This document shows positions 9,215 to 18,735 of a stretch of 64,000 bases of DNA, in pieces. Below the pieces are notes generated by a model, which worked only from the letters and a program-made list of their open reading frames with translations, was not told the origin of the DNA and ran no database searches. The first letter of the stretch is position 1, and each line of letters starts with the position of its first letter. Both the position numbers and the translations under genes were made by a program. This stretch comes from Bacteroidales bacterium (GTDB lineage: Bacteria; Bacteroidota; Bacteroidia; Bacteroidales; P3), in contig JAKSMR010000004.1 in assembly GCA_024400495.1 (NCBI GenBank), positions 1 to 64,000 on the forward strand, given 5' to 3'.

Positions 9215-10771
9215 ATGCAAAAAAGTAAAATAGGTCTAGATTTTCAAAAAGTGGAGCACGCACGTGGTGCTGCTAAGAAAATTGCCGACGAGGTACAGGA
9301 ATTCGTAGGCAATTACACCACAGTTGCTGTTGAACGTACTATTTGTCGTCTTTTAGGCATTGACGGTATTGATGCCAACGAAGTTCCTCTGCCCAATGTT
9401 GTTGTTGACGAGCTCAAATCGAAAGGTGTTCTCGGCAATGGTGTAATGTTCTTCATGGGCAACGCCATCGTAGAAACAGGCAAGAGCCCTCAGGAAATTG
9501 CAGAGGCTATTACTGCCGGCAAGCTTGACATCACTCAGCTTCCTATGCACAAGGCCGAGGAAATCAAAGCCGCTCTCCAGCCCTATATCGATGCTACTAT
9601 TGAAAAAATCCGCACTCGTCGCCAGCGTCGCGAGAAATACATCGAGACTATCGGCGAAGGTACGAAGCCTTACCTCTACATCATCGTTGCAACCGGTAAC
9701 ATCTATGAGGATGTGATCCAGGCTCAGGCAGGTGCTCGTCAAGGAGCAGACATCATTGCCGTTATCCGTACTACGGGTCAGAGCCTTCTCGATTACGTGC
9801 CTTATGGCGCTACTACCGAAGGCTTCGGCGGTACTTTCGCAACTCAGGAAAACTTCCGCATTATGCGTAAGGCTCTCGATGAGGTTGGCGAAGAAGTGGG
9901 CCGTTACATCCGTCTCTGCAACTACTGCTCTGGTCTCTGCATGCCCGAGATCGCCGCTATGGGTGCTCTCGAAGGTCTCGACGTTATGTTGAACGACGCG
10001 CTCTATGGCATCCTGTTCCGCGACATCAATATGCAACGAACCCTCATCGACCAGTACTTCAGCCGTATCATCAACGGCTTTGCCGGCGTTATCATCAACA
10101 CGGGTGAAGACAACTACCTCACTACTGCCGACGCTTACGAAGAGGCACATACCGTGCTCGCTTCCGACCTCATCAACGAGCAGCTCGCTTTTGCCGCCGG
10201 TCTCCCCGAAGAGCAGATGGGTCTCGGCCATGCTTTCGAGATGGATCCCCAGCTCGAGAACGGTTTCCTCTACGAACTCGCACAGGCCCAGATGCTGCGT
10301 GAGATCTTCCCCAAAGCTCCTCTCAAATACATGCCTCCTACGAAATTCATGACCGGTAACATCTTCCGCGGTCACATCCAGGATGCGCTCTTCAACATCA
10401 TCGGCCAGTGGACCAGCCAGGGCCTTCAGCTCCTTGGTATGCCTACTGAGGCAATCCACACCCCTTTCATGAGCGACCGTTATCTCTCCATCGAGAACGC
10501 CAAATACATCTTCAACAACATGAAGAATATCGGCGACGAGGTTGAGTTCAAAGAAGACGGTATCATCCGCAACCGTGCCAAAGAAGTCCTCAACAACGCC
10601 AGCGACCTCCTCGACAAGATGGTTGGCGAAGGCCTTTTCTCTTCTCTCGAGAAAGGTATCTTCGGCAACGTCAAGCGCCCCCGCAATGGTGGCAAGGGTC
10701 TCGACGGCGTTACGCTTAAGACCGAGAACTACTTTAACCCATTTGTTGACTTAATGAAAGGTAAAAAATAG
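9215..10771 (+). CDS. kamD: lysine 5,6-aminomutase alpha subunit
   Basis: Large subunit (518 residues) of the adenosylcobalamin- and PLP-dependent D-lysine/beta-lysine 5,6-aminomutase, which moves the terminal amino group of (beta-)lysine in lysine fermentation to acetate and butyrate. It is homologous over its full length to KamD/OraE-type TIM-barrel subunits; the signature stretches around RLCNYCSGLCMPE and PPTKFMTGNIFRGH are clear. A -7 box TAACTTTG lies about 95 bp upstream. kamE follows after about 107 bp. kamA, kdd, kce and kal, usual neighbours in other lysine fermenters, are not in this window. Confidence 0.93.
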   Translation: MQKSKIGLDFQKVEHARGAAKKIADEVQEFVGNYTTVAVERTICRLLGIDGIDANEVPLPNVVVDELKSKGVLGNGVMFFMGNAIVETGKSPQEIAEAITAGKLDITQLPMHKAEEIKAALQPYIDATIEKIRTRRQRREKYIETIGEGTKPYLYIIVATGNIYEDVIQAQAGARQGADIIAVIRTTGQSLLDYVPYGATTEGFGGTFATQENFRIMRKALDEVGEEVGRYIRLCNYCSGLCMPEIAAMGALEGLDVMLNDALYGILFRDINMQRTLIDQYFSRIINGFAGVIINTGEDNYLTTADAYEEAHTVLASDLINEQLAFAAGLPEEQMGLGHAFEMDPQLENGFLYELAQAQMLREIFPKAPLKYMPPTKFMTGNIFRGHIQDALFNIIGQWTSQGLQLLGMPTEAIHTPFMSDRYLSIENAKYIFNNMKNIGDEVEFKEDGIIRNRAKEVLNNASDLLDKMVGEGLFSSLEKGIFGNVKRPRNGGKGLDGVTLKTENYFNPFVDLMKGKK

Positions 10772-10878
10772 TTTTTTAGTTGCTGGCAGCTCGACGTCTT
10801 CCCATTCGGGGAGAGTCGACATCAGGTCCAGCATTATTAGCTAAAAATCCCAAACTAAAAACTAAAAATTCGATTACA

Positions 10879-11667
10879 ATGAGCGAAGGATTATATTCAA
10901 TGGAGGCTAAAGATTACGACAAAACTTTAGACCTCACCAAGATAAAACCCTATGGTGATACCATGAACGACGGTAAAGTTCAGCTGAGCTTTACCCTTCC
11001 CGTGCCCGAAGGCGACGAGGCTATCGAAGCTGCCAAGCAGCTCCTCAGAAAGATGGGTATGGAGAATCCTCTGGTGGTTTACACCAAACAGCTTACCGAA
11101 GGTTTCACCTTCTTCAACTGCTACGGAAGTCTGCAGCACACCGTCGATTACACCACCATCCATGTTCCCAAGGTAGAGAGCAACAAGATGGAGATGCACG
11201 AATGCGACGAATATATTCGCGAGAATATCGGACGCAAACTCGTTATGGTAGGCGCTTCTACCGGTACCGACGCCCACACGGTAGGTATCGACGCCATCAT
11301 GAACATGAAAGGCTATGCTGGCCACTATGGCCTGGAGCGCTACGATATGATCGAGGCTTACAACCTCGGCAGCCAGGTTCCCAACGAGGAATTCATCGCC
11401 AAAGCCGTTGAGCTGAAGGCTGACGCCCTGCTCGTCTCACAGACCGTCACCCAGAAGGATGTTCACATCAAGAACATGACCGAGCTGGTAGAGATGCTTG
11501 AGGCCGAAGGTCTGCGCGACAAGGTTATCCTCGTTTGCGGCGGTCCTCGTATCAGCCACGAGCTCGCCAAAGAGCTGGGCTATGATGCAGGTTTCGGCAT
11601 GAACACCTACGCAGATGATGTAGCATCGTTTGTCGCCGAGGAGTTCGTGAAACGTGGCTGGAAATAG
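10879..11667 (+). CDS. kamE: lysine 5,6-aminomutase beta subunit
   Basis: Small subunit (262 residues) carrying the cobalamin-binding Rossmann domain. The base-off B12 motif DAHTVG places the cobalt-ligating His at residue 133, and the PLP-binding Lys is 11 residues later at 144. Those are the numbers known for Clostridium sticklandii KamE, which strongly supports the start at ATG 10879 (MSEGLYSM) over the longer frame beginning at 10780. The Lys position shows that the enzyme should be active. The subunit works with KamD in the cytosol. Confidence 0.94.
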   Translation: MSEGLYSMEAKDYDKTLDLTKIKPYGDTMNDGKVQLSFTLPVPEGDEAIEAAKQLLRKMGMENPLVVYTKQLTEGFTFFNCYGSLQHTVDYTTIHVPKVESNKMEMHECDEYIRENIGRKLVMVGASTGTDAHTVGIDAIMNMKGYAGHYGLERYDMIEAYNLGSQVPNEEFIAKAVELKADALLVSQTVTQKDVHIKNMTELVEMLEAEGLRDKVILVCGGPRISHELAKELGYDAGFGMNTYADDVASFVAEEFVKRGWK

Positions 11668-11822
11668 TCTCCGCCATCTCAACCAAGCGCCAAGCGGCCT
11701 CTAGTGTCGCTCCACTATCGGAGATTTGCGACAGTAAAGCAACGCAGAAGGCTGGCTGGTTCGGATTGAGAGAGTCTCTGGCGAAATATCCTGAAGAAAA
11801 AATCATCTAAAATTAAATAACC

Positions 11823-12479
11823 ATGAATAAAGAAGACATTAAACCCTTTATCGCTCGCCGCGCAGCAAAGGAAATGCATGATGGCGATGTAGTCAACCTT
11901 GGTATCGGTCTGCCCACTCTGATCCCCAACTATCTCCCCGAAGGTGTTGAGGTCATCCTCCAGTCCGAGAACGGTATGATCGGTATGGGTCCCACTCCCG
12001 AAGAGGGCAAGGAAGACCCCTGGACCATCAACGCAGGTGGCGGTTTCATTACCATGGCTCCTGGTGCCAGCACTTTCGACAGCGCAACCTCCTTCGGCAT
12101 CATCCGTGGCGGTCACGTTAACGTTTCCGTACTTGGTGCAATGCAGGTTGACGAACACGGCGACCTCGCAAACTGGATGATCCCTGGCAAAAAGACCCCT
12201 GGTATGGGCGGCGCAATGGACCTCCTCGTTGGTGCAAAACGCGTGATCCTCACCATGGAGCACACCGCTAAAGGCAATCCCAAGATCCTCAAGAAGTGCA
12301 CCCTTCCTCTCACCGCAAAAGGTCAGGTGAACATGATCATCACCGAGATGGGTGTTATGGAAATCACTCCCGAAGGCATCGTCCTCACCGAGATCAATCC
12401 CGAGTTCACTGTTGAGCAGGTTCAGGCTGCCACCGAGGCTACCCTGATTATCTCCCCCAATCTCAAGAACATGGAATAA
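11823..12479 (+). CDS. acetoacetate/butyrate CoA-transferase, subunit B
   Basis: Beta subunit of a class I 3-oxoacid CoA-transferase (AtoA/CtfB/ScoB type), 218 residues. The catalytic glutamate is in the SENG motif ([10 protein letters not shown]); the N-terminal glycine-rich [14 protein letters not shown] and the central [12 protein letters not shown] are also family marks. In lysine fermentation it would move CoA from butyryl-CoA to acetoacetate. Such enzymes need an A subunit (AtoD), normally the adjacent upstream gene; the 155 bp after kamE hold no such gene, so it must be elsewhere. A strong terminator follows. Confidence 0.9.
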   Translation: MNKEDIKPFIARRAAKEMHDGDVVNLGIGLPTLIPNYLPEGVEVILQSENGMIGMGPTPEEGKEDPWTINAGGGFITMAPGASTFDSATSFGIIRGGHVNVSVLGAMQVDEHGDLANWMIPGKKTPGMGGAMDLLVGAKRVILTMEHTAKGNPKILKKCTLPLTAKGQVNMIITEMGVMEITPEGIVLTEINPEFTVEQVQAATEATLIISPNLKNME

Positions 12480-12495
12480 TCCCCAGGAAGAAGAT

Positions 12496-12541
12496 AAGGT
12501 GGGCCGAAGATGGCCAGCCGTCAAAGCCCACCTTCTTTCTT
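12496..12541 (+). terminator. rho-independent terminator after the kam/ctf genes
   Basis: AAGGTGGGC (12496-12504, approximately) pairs with GCCCACCTT (12526-12534), followed by CTTTCTTTC. It closes the kamD-kamE-ctfB unit. Confidence 0.75.
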
Positions 12542-12622
12542 TCAGAAAAACACCCTGCCGGAAGAGCCCCCTTTTAAAGGAGAAGGATTTCCGGCACCAA
12601 GCTAACGAAAAAAGATCACTTG

Positions 12623-13279
12623 ATGAAAAAAATATTGTTTTTTGTTGTTGCTCTGGCAATGACGGTAGTAGCATCCGCCAGCAATGGCGCTAAGAATAAC
12701 GAGGAGACAGGATCTCCTTTCGAGACGGTCTCTGTTTTTGAGGACCAGCCCGCCCACCTCGAATTCAAATACTACGGTTTTTATGGTATCGTAGACTATA
12801 CCTTCATGACCAATCTCAACAAAACCAATTATGAGTTTACCGATAACATCGTCCTCAACGGTGTTACCGCCATCGCCGGTTTCCAGATGCGCAAGGAGTC
12901 GTCGTTCGGTCTCGGTGTGTCCTATCTGGCCGACATGAATGGTTCCTTCTCGCAGCTGCCTATCTTCGTGGAGCTTCGCAGCCACTACACCCGTCAGCGT
13001 GTAACCCCATTCTCCTCCATCCAGATGGGTTATGTCATTCCGATGAACAGCGGCGCCGGTGGCCCCAACTACACCAAGATCACCGAAGGCGGTCTCACTT
13101 TCGGTGCCGAGGTAGGAGCACGCTTCGCTATCCGTCGCACCATTGGCATTCATCTCTCTGTCGGCTATCAGTTCACCCAGCTCAACCAGGTTGAGCGTGG
13201 CGACGAGCATGGTGTTCCTGCAACCCGACTCGGCGAATATTTTAACAACTTCAAGATGGCGTTCGGCGTAAACTTCTAA
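12623..13279 (+). CDS. predicted outer-membrane beta-barrel protein
   Basis: 218-residue exported protein: cleavable signal peptide of about 20 residues (MKKILFFVVALAMTVVASAS), then alternating hydrophobic/polar strands and a C-terminal Phe (GVNF), as in small outer-membrane barrels. I chose ATG 12623 rather than the TTG one codon earlier. The gene just precedes the large glycosidase-like gene (19-bp gap), so the two may be co-expressed at the cell surface. No ligand or enzyme motif is seen. Confidence 0.7.
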   Translation: MKKILFFVVALAMTVVASASNGAKNNEETGSPFETVSVFEDQPAHLEFKYYGFYGIVDYTFMTNLNKTNYEFTDNIVLNGVTAIAGFQMRKESSFGLGVSYLADMNGSFSQLPIFVELRSHYTRQRVTPFSSIQMGYVIPMNSGAGGPNYTKITEGGLTFGAEVGARFAIRRTIGIHLSVGYQFTQLNQVERGDEHGVPATRLGEYFNNFKMAFGVNF

Positions 13280-13298
13280 ACCGTCAGGATACAAAGCT

Positions 13299-16200
13299 AT
13301 GGTAAAGAAATTCTCGATGCTGTTGTTGGGCCTTGGCTGCCTGGCTTGTGCCTTTGCCCAATCGAAAAAGACAACCGACGAAACCCTCGCCCGCGAAGAG
13401 TGGAAGGATCCGGAGGTCTTTGAGCAGAACAAGCTCTACCCCCGTGCCAATGTGGTTGCCTATGGAAATGAGAACGGTATTGAGAAATGGGGCTACGCCG
13501 AGTCCCCCTATCGTGTGTCTGTCAACGGCGAGTGGAGGTGCAAGGTTGTCACCTCCGTTGCTCAGAAGCCTAATCCCGAGGAGAAAGGCTTTTCCTATGA
13601 TGGCTGGCCTATACAGGATATCCCCATGGGTCAGATCAACAAAGACGGAAAACCTGTCGAAGTCCCTACGTTGGATAAGCTGGGCGTGGTACCTTCTTCC
13701 AAGAACCCCATAGCTACCTACTGCCGTACGTTCGAGATTCCCAAGTCGTGGTCGGGATATGAGGTTTACCTTCAGATGCAGGCCAAGTCGGCATACTATG
13801 TGTGGGTAAATCAGCAGTATGTCGGCTATAGCGAAGACAGCCGTGCCTATTCTGAGTTCAACCTCACCAAACATCTCAAAGTAGGCAAACCCAACACCAT
13901 CGCCATCCAGGTGATGGGTATGAGTGATGGGGGGGTCATGGAGATGGCCCCCGTCAGAGAGATGTGTGGAATCACCGACAGCATGTTTCTCCTGCTCAAG
14001 GCCCCGGTCAATGTGCAGGACTACGGTATTACAGCCCGCTATGAGCCCGCAACCGGCTTCGGCTATTTTTCTGTAGCAACGAATATAAGAAATATATATA
14101 AAAAAGGCCAATACTATGTCGAAGTGGAAGTATGGAATCCTAACGGCAAAGTGTTGGACAAGATGGGCAGATGGGTTGTGTTTGATAAAAAGATCGAAGC
14201 TCCCGTCACCCTCCGTCGCGAGTTTGGCGGAGTGAAGCCCTGGACGGCAGAGAACCCCCAGCTCTACACCTGTGTGATCCGTCTCCGTAACGAGCGTATG
14301 GAACTTTTGGAGACTGTGGGAACGCGTTTTGGCTTCCGTTCGGTGGAGGTTCGCAACGGTGTGCTCACCCTCAACGGGAAAAATATCACCCTCCGTGGTG
14401 TTGAATATACTGGTTTTGATTTCCAGAACAACAGGATCAAGAATGACCAAGAGATGCAGCAAGACCTGCTGCTCATGAAGAAGAACAATATCAATGCAAT
14501 ACGCACCACCACCTATTCTCCCTTCGGCCCTCGTTTCTATGAGATGTGCGACGAACTGGGTTTTTATGTGGTCTGCGATGCCAATATCTCTCCTTTCTCG
14601 CAAGGAACCCGGACTGTCGTTTCCGACAAAGAATATATACCCCTTTTTATTGTCAGGGCACAGAACCTCTACGAGACTTACAAGAACCACACTTCCATTA
14701 TAGCCTGGTCTCTAGGCGGCAGTGCCCAGAACGGAGTCGGCATGGAGAACGCCTATCGCACGTTGAAGCAGAAAGACTCCACACGAGTGGTTCTATACTC
14801 TGGTGCTGAGTTATCCGAGAACACCGATGTCATTGCCACTATTAACCCATCTATGGCAGACCTTAACGCCTATGGTATGAAATCCCAATCGCGTCCATGG
14901 ATTTTCGGCACCTATGGCTCTGTTGCAGGTAACGGCTTTGGAGGTATGGAAGCGTTGTGGAGCGGTGTCCGTAAGCAGCGTCAGATACAGGGAGGCTTCG
15001 TCCACCAGTGGAATACCTCTCTCTCTTGTGTCAATAAGAACAACGAGGTCGCATGGGGCTTTCTGGATGCCCGCAATATGCCCGTTCCTGCTCTTGAAGA
15101 GCTACGCAACATCTATCGTCCGTTTGACGTGAAGATGATCGGTGTCGTTAAGGGTCAGGCGGAGTTCAGTGTCGAGAACCTATTGGATTTTTCGTCGCTC
15201 AACAATTTCGTTCTTGAGTATTCCATCTTCACTACTAGCCAGTCGGGCATTGTGGTGGGAGAGATCAGTCTCGATCTGCCCGCAGGCGATATGAAGCACT
15301 TTAAGTTGCGCGTTCCTCCCCTCAGTCTCCAGTCTGGCGAGGAGGCGTTCATCTCCTTTGCTGTCAAGCCGCGTTCCAAGAGTAAGGTCTTCAAACCTAC
15401 AGAAGAGCTCTGCTATTTCCAGTTCCCGATTCCTGTCGAGAAACCCTCCAAGAAGGCTTTTGGCGAGCAGCCTCGTCTCCCTCTCACAGTTGCCATGGAT
15501 TCTGTCACCAATGTGCTCTCTGTCACCAATGGAAATTTCGTGGCTAGATACGATATGGGCCGAGCAGTCCTTTCTTCGCTCAGCGTGGCGGACAAGGAAC
15601 TTCTGTATCAGGCACCAATCCTGAATTTCTCTCGAGCGCTCACTGATAACGACAAGCAGGACAAGCATGGTGCCGCTTTGTGGAACAATTTCCTTCCCGG
15701 ACAGTTCGATCGCTATGTCATGGTTGCCAGCTACCGAGTAATCGATGACTATACTGTAGGCATCGACGCCATGATCCGCTTTACCGACAAGACAGGTCGT
15801 CCTCTCTTCGACCTTCAGCAAACTTGGGCCATCCTCCATACGGGCGACATTCTCCTGAATAGTGATGTCGTTGTGTCCGACTACGTGCAGGCAGTGCCTC
15901 GTATGGGCTACAGGCTCCTATTGGACAAAAAACTCTCTCATATCCGCTGGTATGGCACAGAGCGCGAGGCTTATGCCGACCGCATGCTGGGTCTCCACAC
16001 AGGGCTGAATGCAGCCCATGGCGACAGCATCTTCCACTGCTATGATCGTCCGCAGTCTGCCGGCAATCATCTCGGAACACGATGGATGGTCGCCGAAGAT
16101 GACGCTGTAGGTCTCTATGTCGACATGACTGACTCGCTTTTCAACTTCAGCGTTTATCCCTATTCCGAACGCAATCTGTCTTCCTGTGAGAGTCTTCGTG

Positions 16201-17138
16201 ATCTCGCTGCTCAGAGTTACCGTACCTTGAATCTCGACTACAAGATGGCCGGCGTCGGTTCTGCATTGGGTGGTGTTGATGTTGCTGAACCCTATCAGCT
16301 CAAGGCGAAGAACTACAATTTTACCCTCCATCTTCGTCCATATGAAAAGGCTGTGGAGTCGCCGGAGACGTTCATCGCCACTGCCTATCCCGAGGTGAAA
16401 TCGTCTGTTCTCCCCATGCCCTTGATAGAGAAGGGCAGAGAGCGTTTTGATGCCCCCATGGAGATTACGCTCTCCTCAGAGACCGAGGGCGCCAAAATCT
16501 ACTATACCACCGATGGCACAGAGCCCACAGAGAAGTCTGCGCTCTACACTAAGCCCTTCTCCATCAGCGCTTCGTGTGTCGTCAGCGCCCGCTGCTTCAA
16601 AGAGGGCTGCACCTCCTCCTTTGTCGCTACACAGCGCTTTGGCTTCGACTACATAGTTTCTGCCACTTTCGCCAAGAAAGCCAACACTCCATACAACTAT
16701 CATCAGGAGACCATCCTCTTTGATGGCGAGACCGGTACTCCCGCCGATCTCCAATCGGGATGGCTGGGCTTCTCGGGCTCCGATCTTGATGTCACCTTCC
16801 TTTTGGCCAAAGAGATCAGTCTGCAGGATGTTGAGCTGCATTTTGCTCATGTCCCCGAATCCTGGGCTTTCGCGCCAGTTGAGGTGCTGGTCTCCACCTC
16901 CGCCGACGGAGCTACATTCTCCCAGCCCGCCAGGGCGGAGATAAGTTACAACCCCGCTTCTGAAGAAATGAACAGCGCCCAGGTCGTCACCATCAAGGTA
17001 ATGGTTGCACAGCCCAACGTCAGATATGTCAAGGTCGTCGCCAAGGGCATCGGTAAGATTCCCGCCTGGCATCGTGCCAAAGGACTCAAGCCCTGGCTCA
17101 TGATCGACGAGGTGGAACTCAACGAAGAGATAAAATAA
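13299..17138 (+). CDS. LacZ-like GH2 protein with both catalytic glutamates lost (pseudoenzyme)
   Basis: 1279 residues with a signal peptide (1-21). Order of domains: GH2 sugar-binding jelly roll (about 45-225), Ig-like domain, TIM barrel (about 346-630), DUF4981/beta-sandwich, Bgal_small (about 745-1020, with WYGTEREAYADR), a chitobiase-type C-terminal domain (about 1055-1125) and a discoidin-like end. Alignment by eye to E. coli LacZ is clear around both active-site segments. The acid/base motif SLGNES is replaced by SLGGSA (Ser475 in place of Glu461), and nucleophile motif CEYAHAMGN by GTYGSVAGN (Thr538 in place of Glu537). The sodium/substrate loop LEDQDMW is also lost. Hydrolysis by the usual mechanism is impossible; a carbohydrate-binding or structural surface role is inferred. 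Confidence 0.88.
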   Translation: MVKKFSMLLLGLGCLACAFAQSKKTTDETLAREEWKDPEVFEQNKLYPRANVVAYGNENGIEKWGYAESPYRVSVNGEWRCKVVTSVAQKPNPEEKGFSYDGWPIQDIPMGQINKDGKPVEVPTLDKLGVVPSSKNPIATYCRTFEIPKSWSGYEVYLQMQAKSAYYVWVNQQYVGYSEDSRAYSEFNLTKHLKVGKPNTIAIQVMGMSDGGVMEMAPVREMCGITDSMFLLLKAPVNVQDYGITARYEPATGFGYFSVATNIRNIYKKGQYYVEVEVWNPNGKVLDKMGRWVVFDKKIEAPVTLRREFGGVKPWTAENPQLYTCVIRLRNERMELLETVGTRFGFRSVEVRNGVLTLNGKNITLRGVEYTGFDFQNNRIKNDQEMQQDLLLMKKNNINAIRTTTYSPFGPRFYEMCDELGFYVVCDANISPFSQGTRTVVSDKEYIPLFIVRAQNLYETYKNHTSIIAWSLGGSAQNGVGMENAYRTLKQKDSTRVVLYSGAELSENTDVIATINPSMADLNAYGMKSQSRPWIFGTYGSVAGNGFGGMEALWSGVRKQRQIQGGFVHQWNTSLSCVNKNNEVAWGFLDARNMPVPALEELRNIYRPFDVKMIGVVKGQAEFSVENLLDFSSLNNFVLEYSIFTTSQSGIVVGEISLDLPAGDMKHFKLRVPPLSLQSGEEAFISFAVKPRSKSKVFKPTEELCYFQFPIPVEKPSKKAFGEQPRLPLTVAMDSVTNVLSVTNGNFVARYDMGRAVLSSLSVADKELLYQAPILNFSRALTDNDKQDKHGAALWNNFLPGQFDRYVMVASYRVIDDYTVGIDAMIRFTDKTGRPLFDLQQTWAILHTGDILLNSDVVVSDYVQAVPRMGYRLLLDKKLSHIRWYGTEREAYADRMLGLHTGLNAAHGDSIFHCYDRPQSAGNHLGTRWMVAEDDAVGLYVDMTDSLFNFSVYPYSERNLSSCESLRDLAAQSYRTLNLDYKMAGVGSALGGVDVAEPYQLKAKNYNFTLHLRPYEKAVESPETFIATAYPEVKSSVLPMPLIEKGRERFDAPMEITLSSETEGAKIYYTTDGTEPTEKSALYTKPFSISASCVVSARCFKEGCTSSFVATQRFGFDYIVSATFAKKANTPYNYHQETILFDGETGTPADLQSGWLGFSGSDLDVTFLLAKEISLQDVELHFAHVPESWAFAPVEVLVSTSADGATFSQPARAEISYNPASEEMNSAQVVTIKVMVAQPNVRYVKVVAKGIGKIPAWHRAKGLKPWLMIDEVELNEEIK

Positions 17139-17292
17139 GGTTGCTCCCATAAAGTGATTTCTGATGATTTGAGAAGAATTGATTTTTCAGAGATCTGCTT
17201 CTATAAAAGATAGATAAGGGGCGTCACCACAATATAGGATAGGGCGGCGGTCCGCCGTCTGGCCCTAAACAACACATAACAGATTGCATAGA

Positions 17293-18369
17293 ATGAAGAT
17301 GAAACGATACAAATACATACTCCTCTCCTGTCTCCTGGCTGCTTTCTTTGTCAGCTGCGAAGTCGAATTCTCCCCCAACGCCGAATGGAAAGAGATGCCC
17401 GTGGTCTATTGTGTGCTCGACCAGGACGATGATACGACCTTTGTGCGTGTCCAGAGATGCTATCTAGGGTCGGGAAATCAGTACGAATATGCCACAATCT
17501 ACGATTCGATCAACTATCGCGAGGGCGACATCCAGGTGAAGATCTTGGGTTGGCCTTCGCTGCGCTCTGCAGGCCAGGTGCTCTCTGTTGACCCGTCGGC
17601 CACGGCTCCTGTCAAAGACTGGGTGTGCGACTACATGGAGATAGAGAAGTCCGACGGCGCTTTCAACGCCACCAAGCAGCCTGTCTATTTCTGTCCCACG
17701 AAGAATCAGTTTGATACCAACCTTGTCTATCAGCTTCTAGTTATCGACACCCGCAGCGGCGACACCATCGCTCGGGCTACTACCGCGCTCTTGGGAAACC
17801 CCAACACCAACCGCGAGTTCATCACTAAGCCCTCCAACAACAGCAAGTTCCAGTTCCAGGGCAACACCGGCATGTGCGAACTGCAATGGTTTACACTTCC
17901 CCGTGCTCGCAAATACCAGCCCGTTGTCCGTTTCTATTATAAGGATTTTATCCTCACTCCCAACGGCCACGGCAACGATACTACCATCATCCGCCACAGT
18001 ATCGATATCGAATACGGCACCAAGTCGCCCGCCGTCAACGAAGTCACCCAATGCAACCGTAGCATCGACGAGCAGACTTATCTCTCAACTCTCAGGACCC
18101 ATCTGCAGAACGACACCGTCCATAAGATCATCATCGACACCGTCGACATCTACCTCCGTTGTTGCAGCGAGGAGCTCTCTAATTATATCTACTCCCACGA
18201 AACTTCCTCTTCCATCAACCAGAACCGAGTGAACTACACCAATGTCGAAGGTGGACTCGGCATCTTTGCCAGCCGTCGCACCCACATGTATGTGCGCAGG
18301 ATCACCCCTCCCAACGGCGACTCCGACTATAAGAAGAAGATCCACAAGTTGGGCGTGAACCTCTGGTAG
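17293..18369 (+). CDS. DUF4249 family outer-membrane lipoprotein
   Basis: Lipoprotein of 358 residues with lipobox FFVSC near residue 20, so it is lipid-anchored after export. The body matches the DUF4249 family of Bacteroidota, with early motif PVVYCVLDQDDDTTFVRVQR and the late FASRRTH segment. These proteins often sit beside TonB-dependent receptors, though none is adjacent here. The frame can open at TTG 17284, but ATG 17293 gives a conventional signal sequence. It lies 154 bp after the pseudo-glycosidase gene on the same strand. Function unknown. Confidence 0.8.
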   Translation: MKMKRYKYILLSCLLAAFFVSCEVEFSPNAEWKEMPVVYCVLDQDDDTTFVRVQRCYLGSGNQYEYATIYDSINYREGDIQVKILGWPSLRSAGQVLSVDPSATAPVKDWVCDYMEIEKSDGAFNATKQPVYFCPTKNQFDTNLVYQLLVIDTRSGDTIARATTALLGNPNTNREFITKPSNNSKFQFQGNTGMCELQWFTLPRARKYQPVVRFYYKDFILTPNGHGNDTTIIRHSIDIEYGTKSPAVNEVTQCNRSIDEQTYLSTLRTHLQNDTVHKIIIDTVDIYLRCCSEELSNYIYSHETSSSINQNRVNYTNVEGGLGIFASRRTHMYVRRITPPNGDSDYKKKIHKLGVNLW

Positions 18370-18551
18370 CCTGGCCGGCATCCCTCTTTGTATCGTCGGA
18401 CAAAATCCGTGCTTTCTAGAGCTTAATCACCCTTCTTTTCACAAGTAGGGATGGTGGCTGTTCTTACACTCCTCTTTGGGGACTCTAGACGCAAAAATAT
18501 AGGGACTATATACATGTTGTCCAATAAAACAGTTAAAGAAATTGAAAAATA

Positions 18552-18583
18552 TTTTGTTATATTGGAAAAAAGTTGTATATTTG
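18552..18583 (+). promoter_or_regulatory. promoter inside the cassette
   Basis: -33 TTTTG at 18552-18556 and -7 TATATTTG at 18576-18583 with 19 bp between: a near-perfect Bacteroidota promoter. It points into the cassette and would start transcription at about 18590. Confidence 0.65.
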
Positions 18584-18587
18584 TAAT

Positions 18588-18695
18588 ATGAGTAAAGATG
18601 ACGCGGTTCGAAAGGAATTAGAGAAATCCGATGATTCCTTTGGCCTTGAGTCATTGCGAGTAATGCTACATAATATACAGTTAAAAGATATTTAA
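18588..18695 (+). CDS. possible 35-residue leader peptide or leaderless small protein
   Basis: ATG 18588 to TAA 18693-18695 encodes a charged, helical-looking 35-residue peptide starting MSKDDAVRKELEKSD. The ATG lies only about 5 bp beyond the -7 box, so any transcript would be leaderless or start within the frame. It ends 40 bp before the cassette's main gene. It may be chance; nothing similar is recognised. Confidence 0.3.
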   Translation: MSKDDAVRKELEKSDDSFGLESLRVMLHNIQLKDI

Positions 18696-18735
18696 TCCCC
18701 CAAATAAGATATTAACAAATAATTATAGTATATCT

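Noticed and set aside
10780..10878. Longer N-terminus for KamE
   Set aside because: Start at 10879 puts His and Lys at 133 and 144, as in the characterised enzyme; the extension is low-quality sequence.
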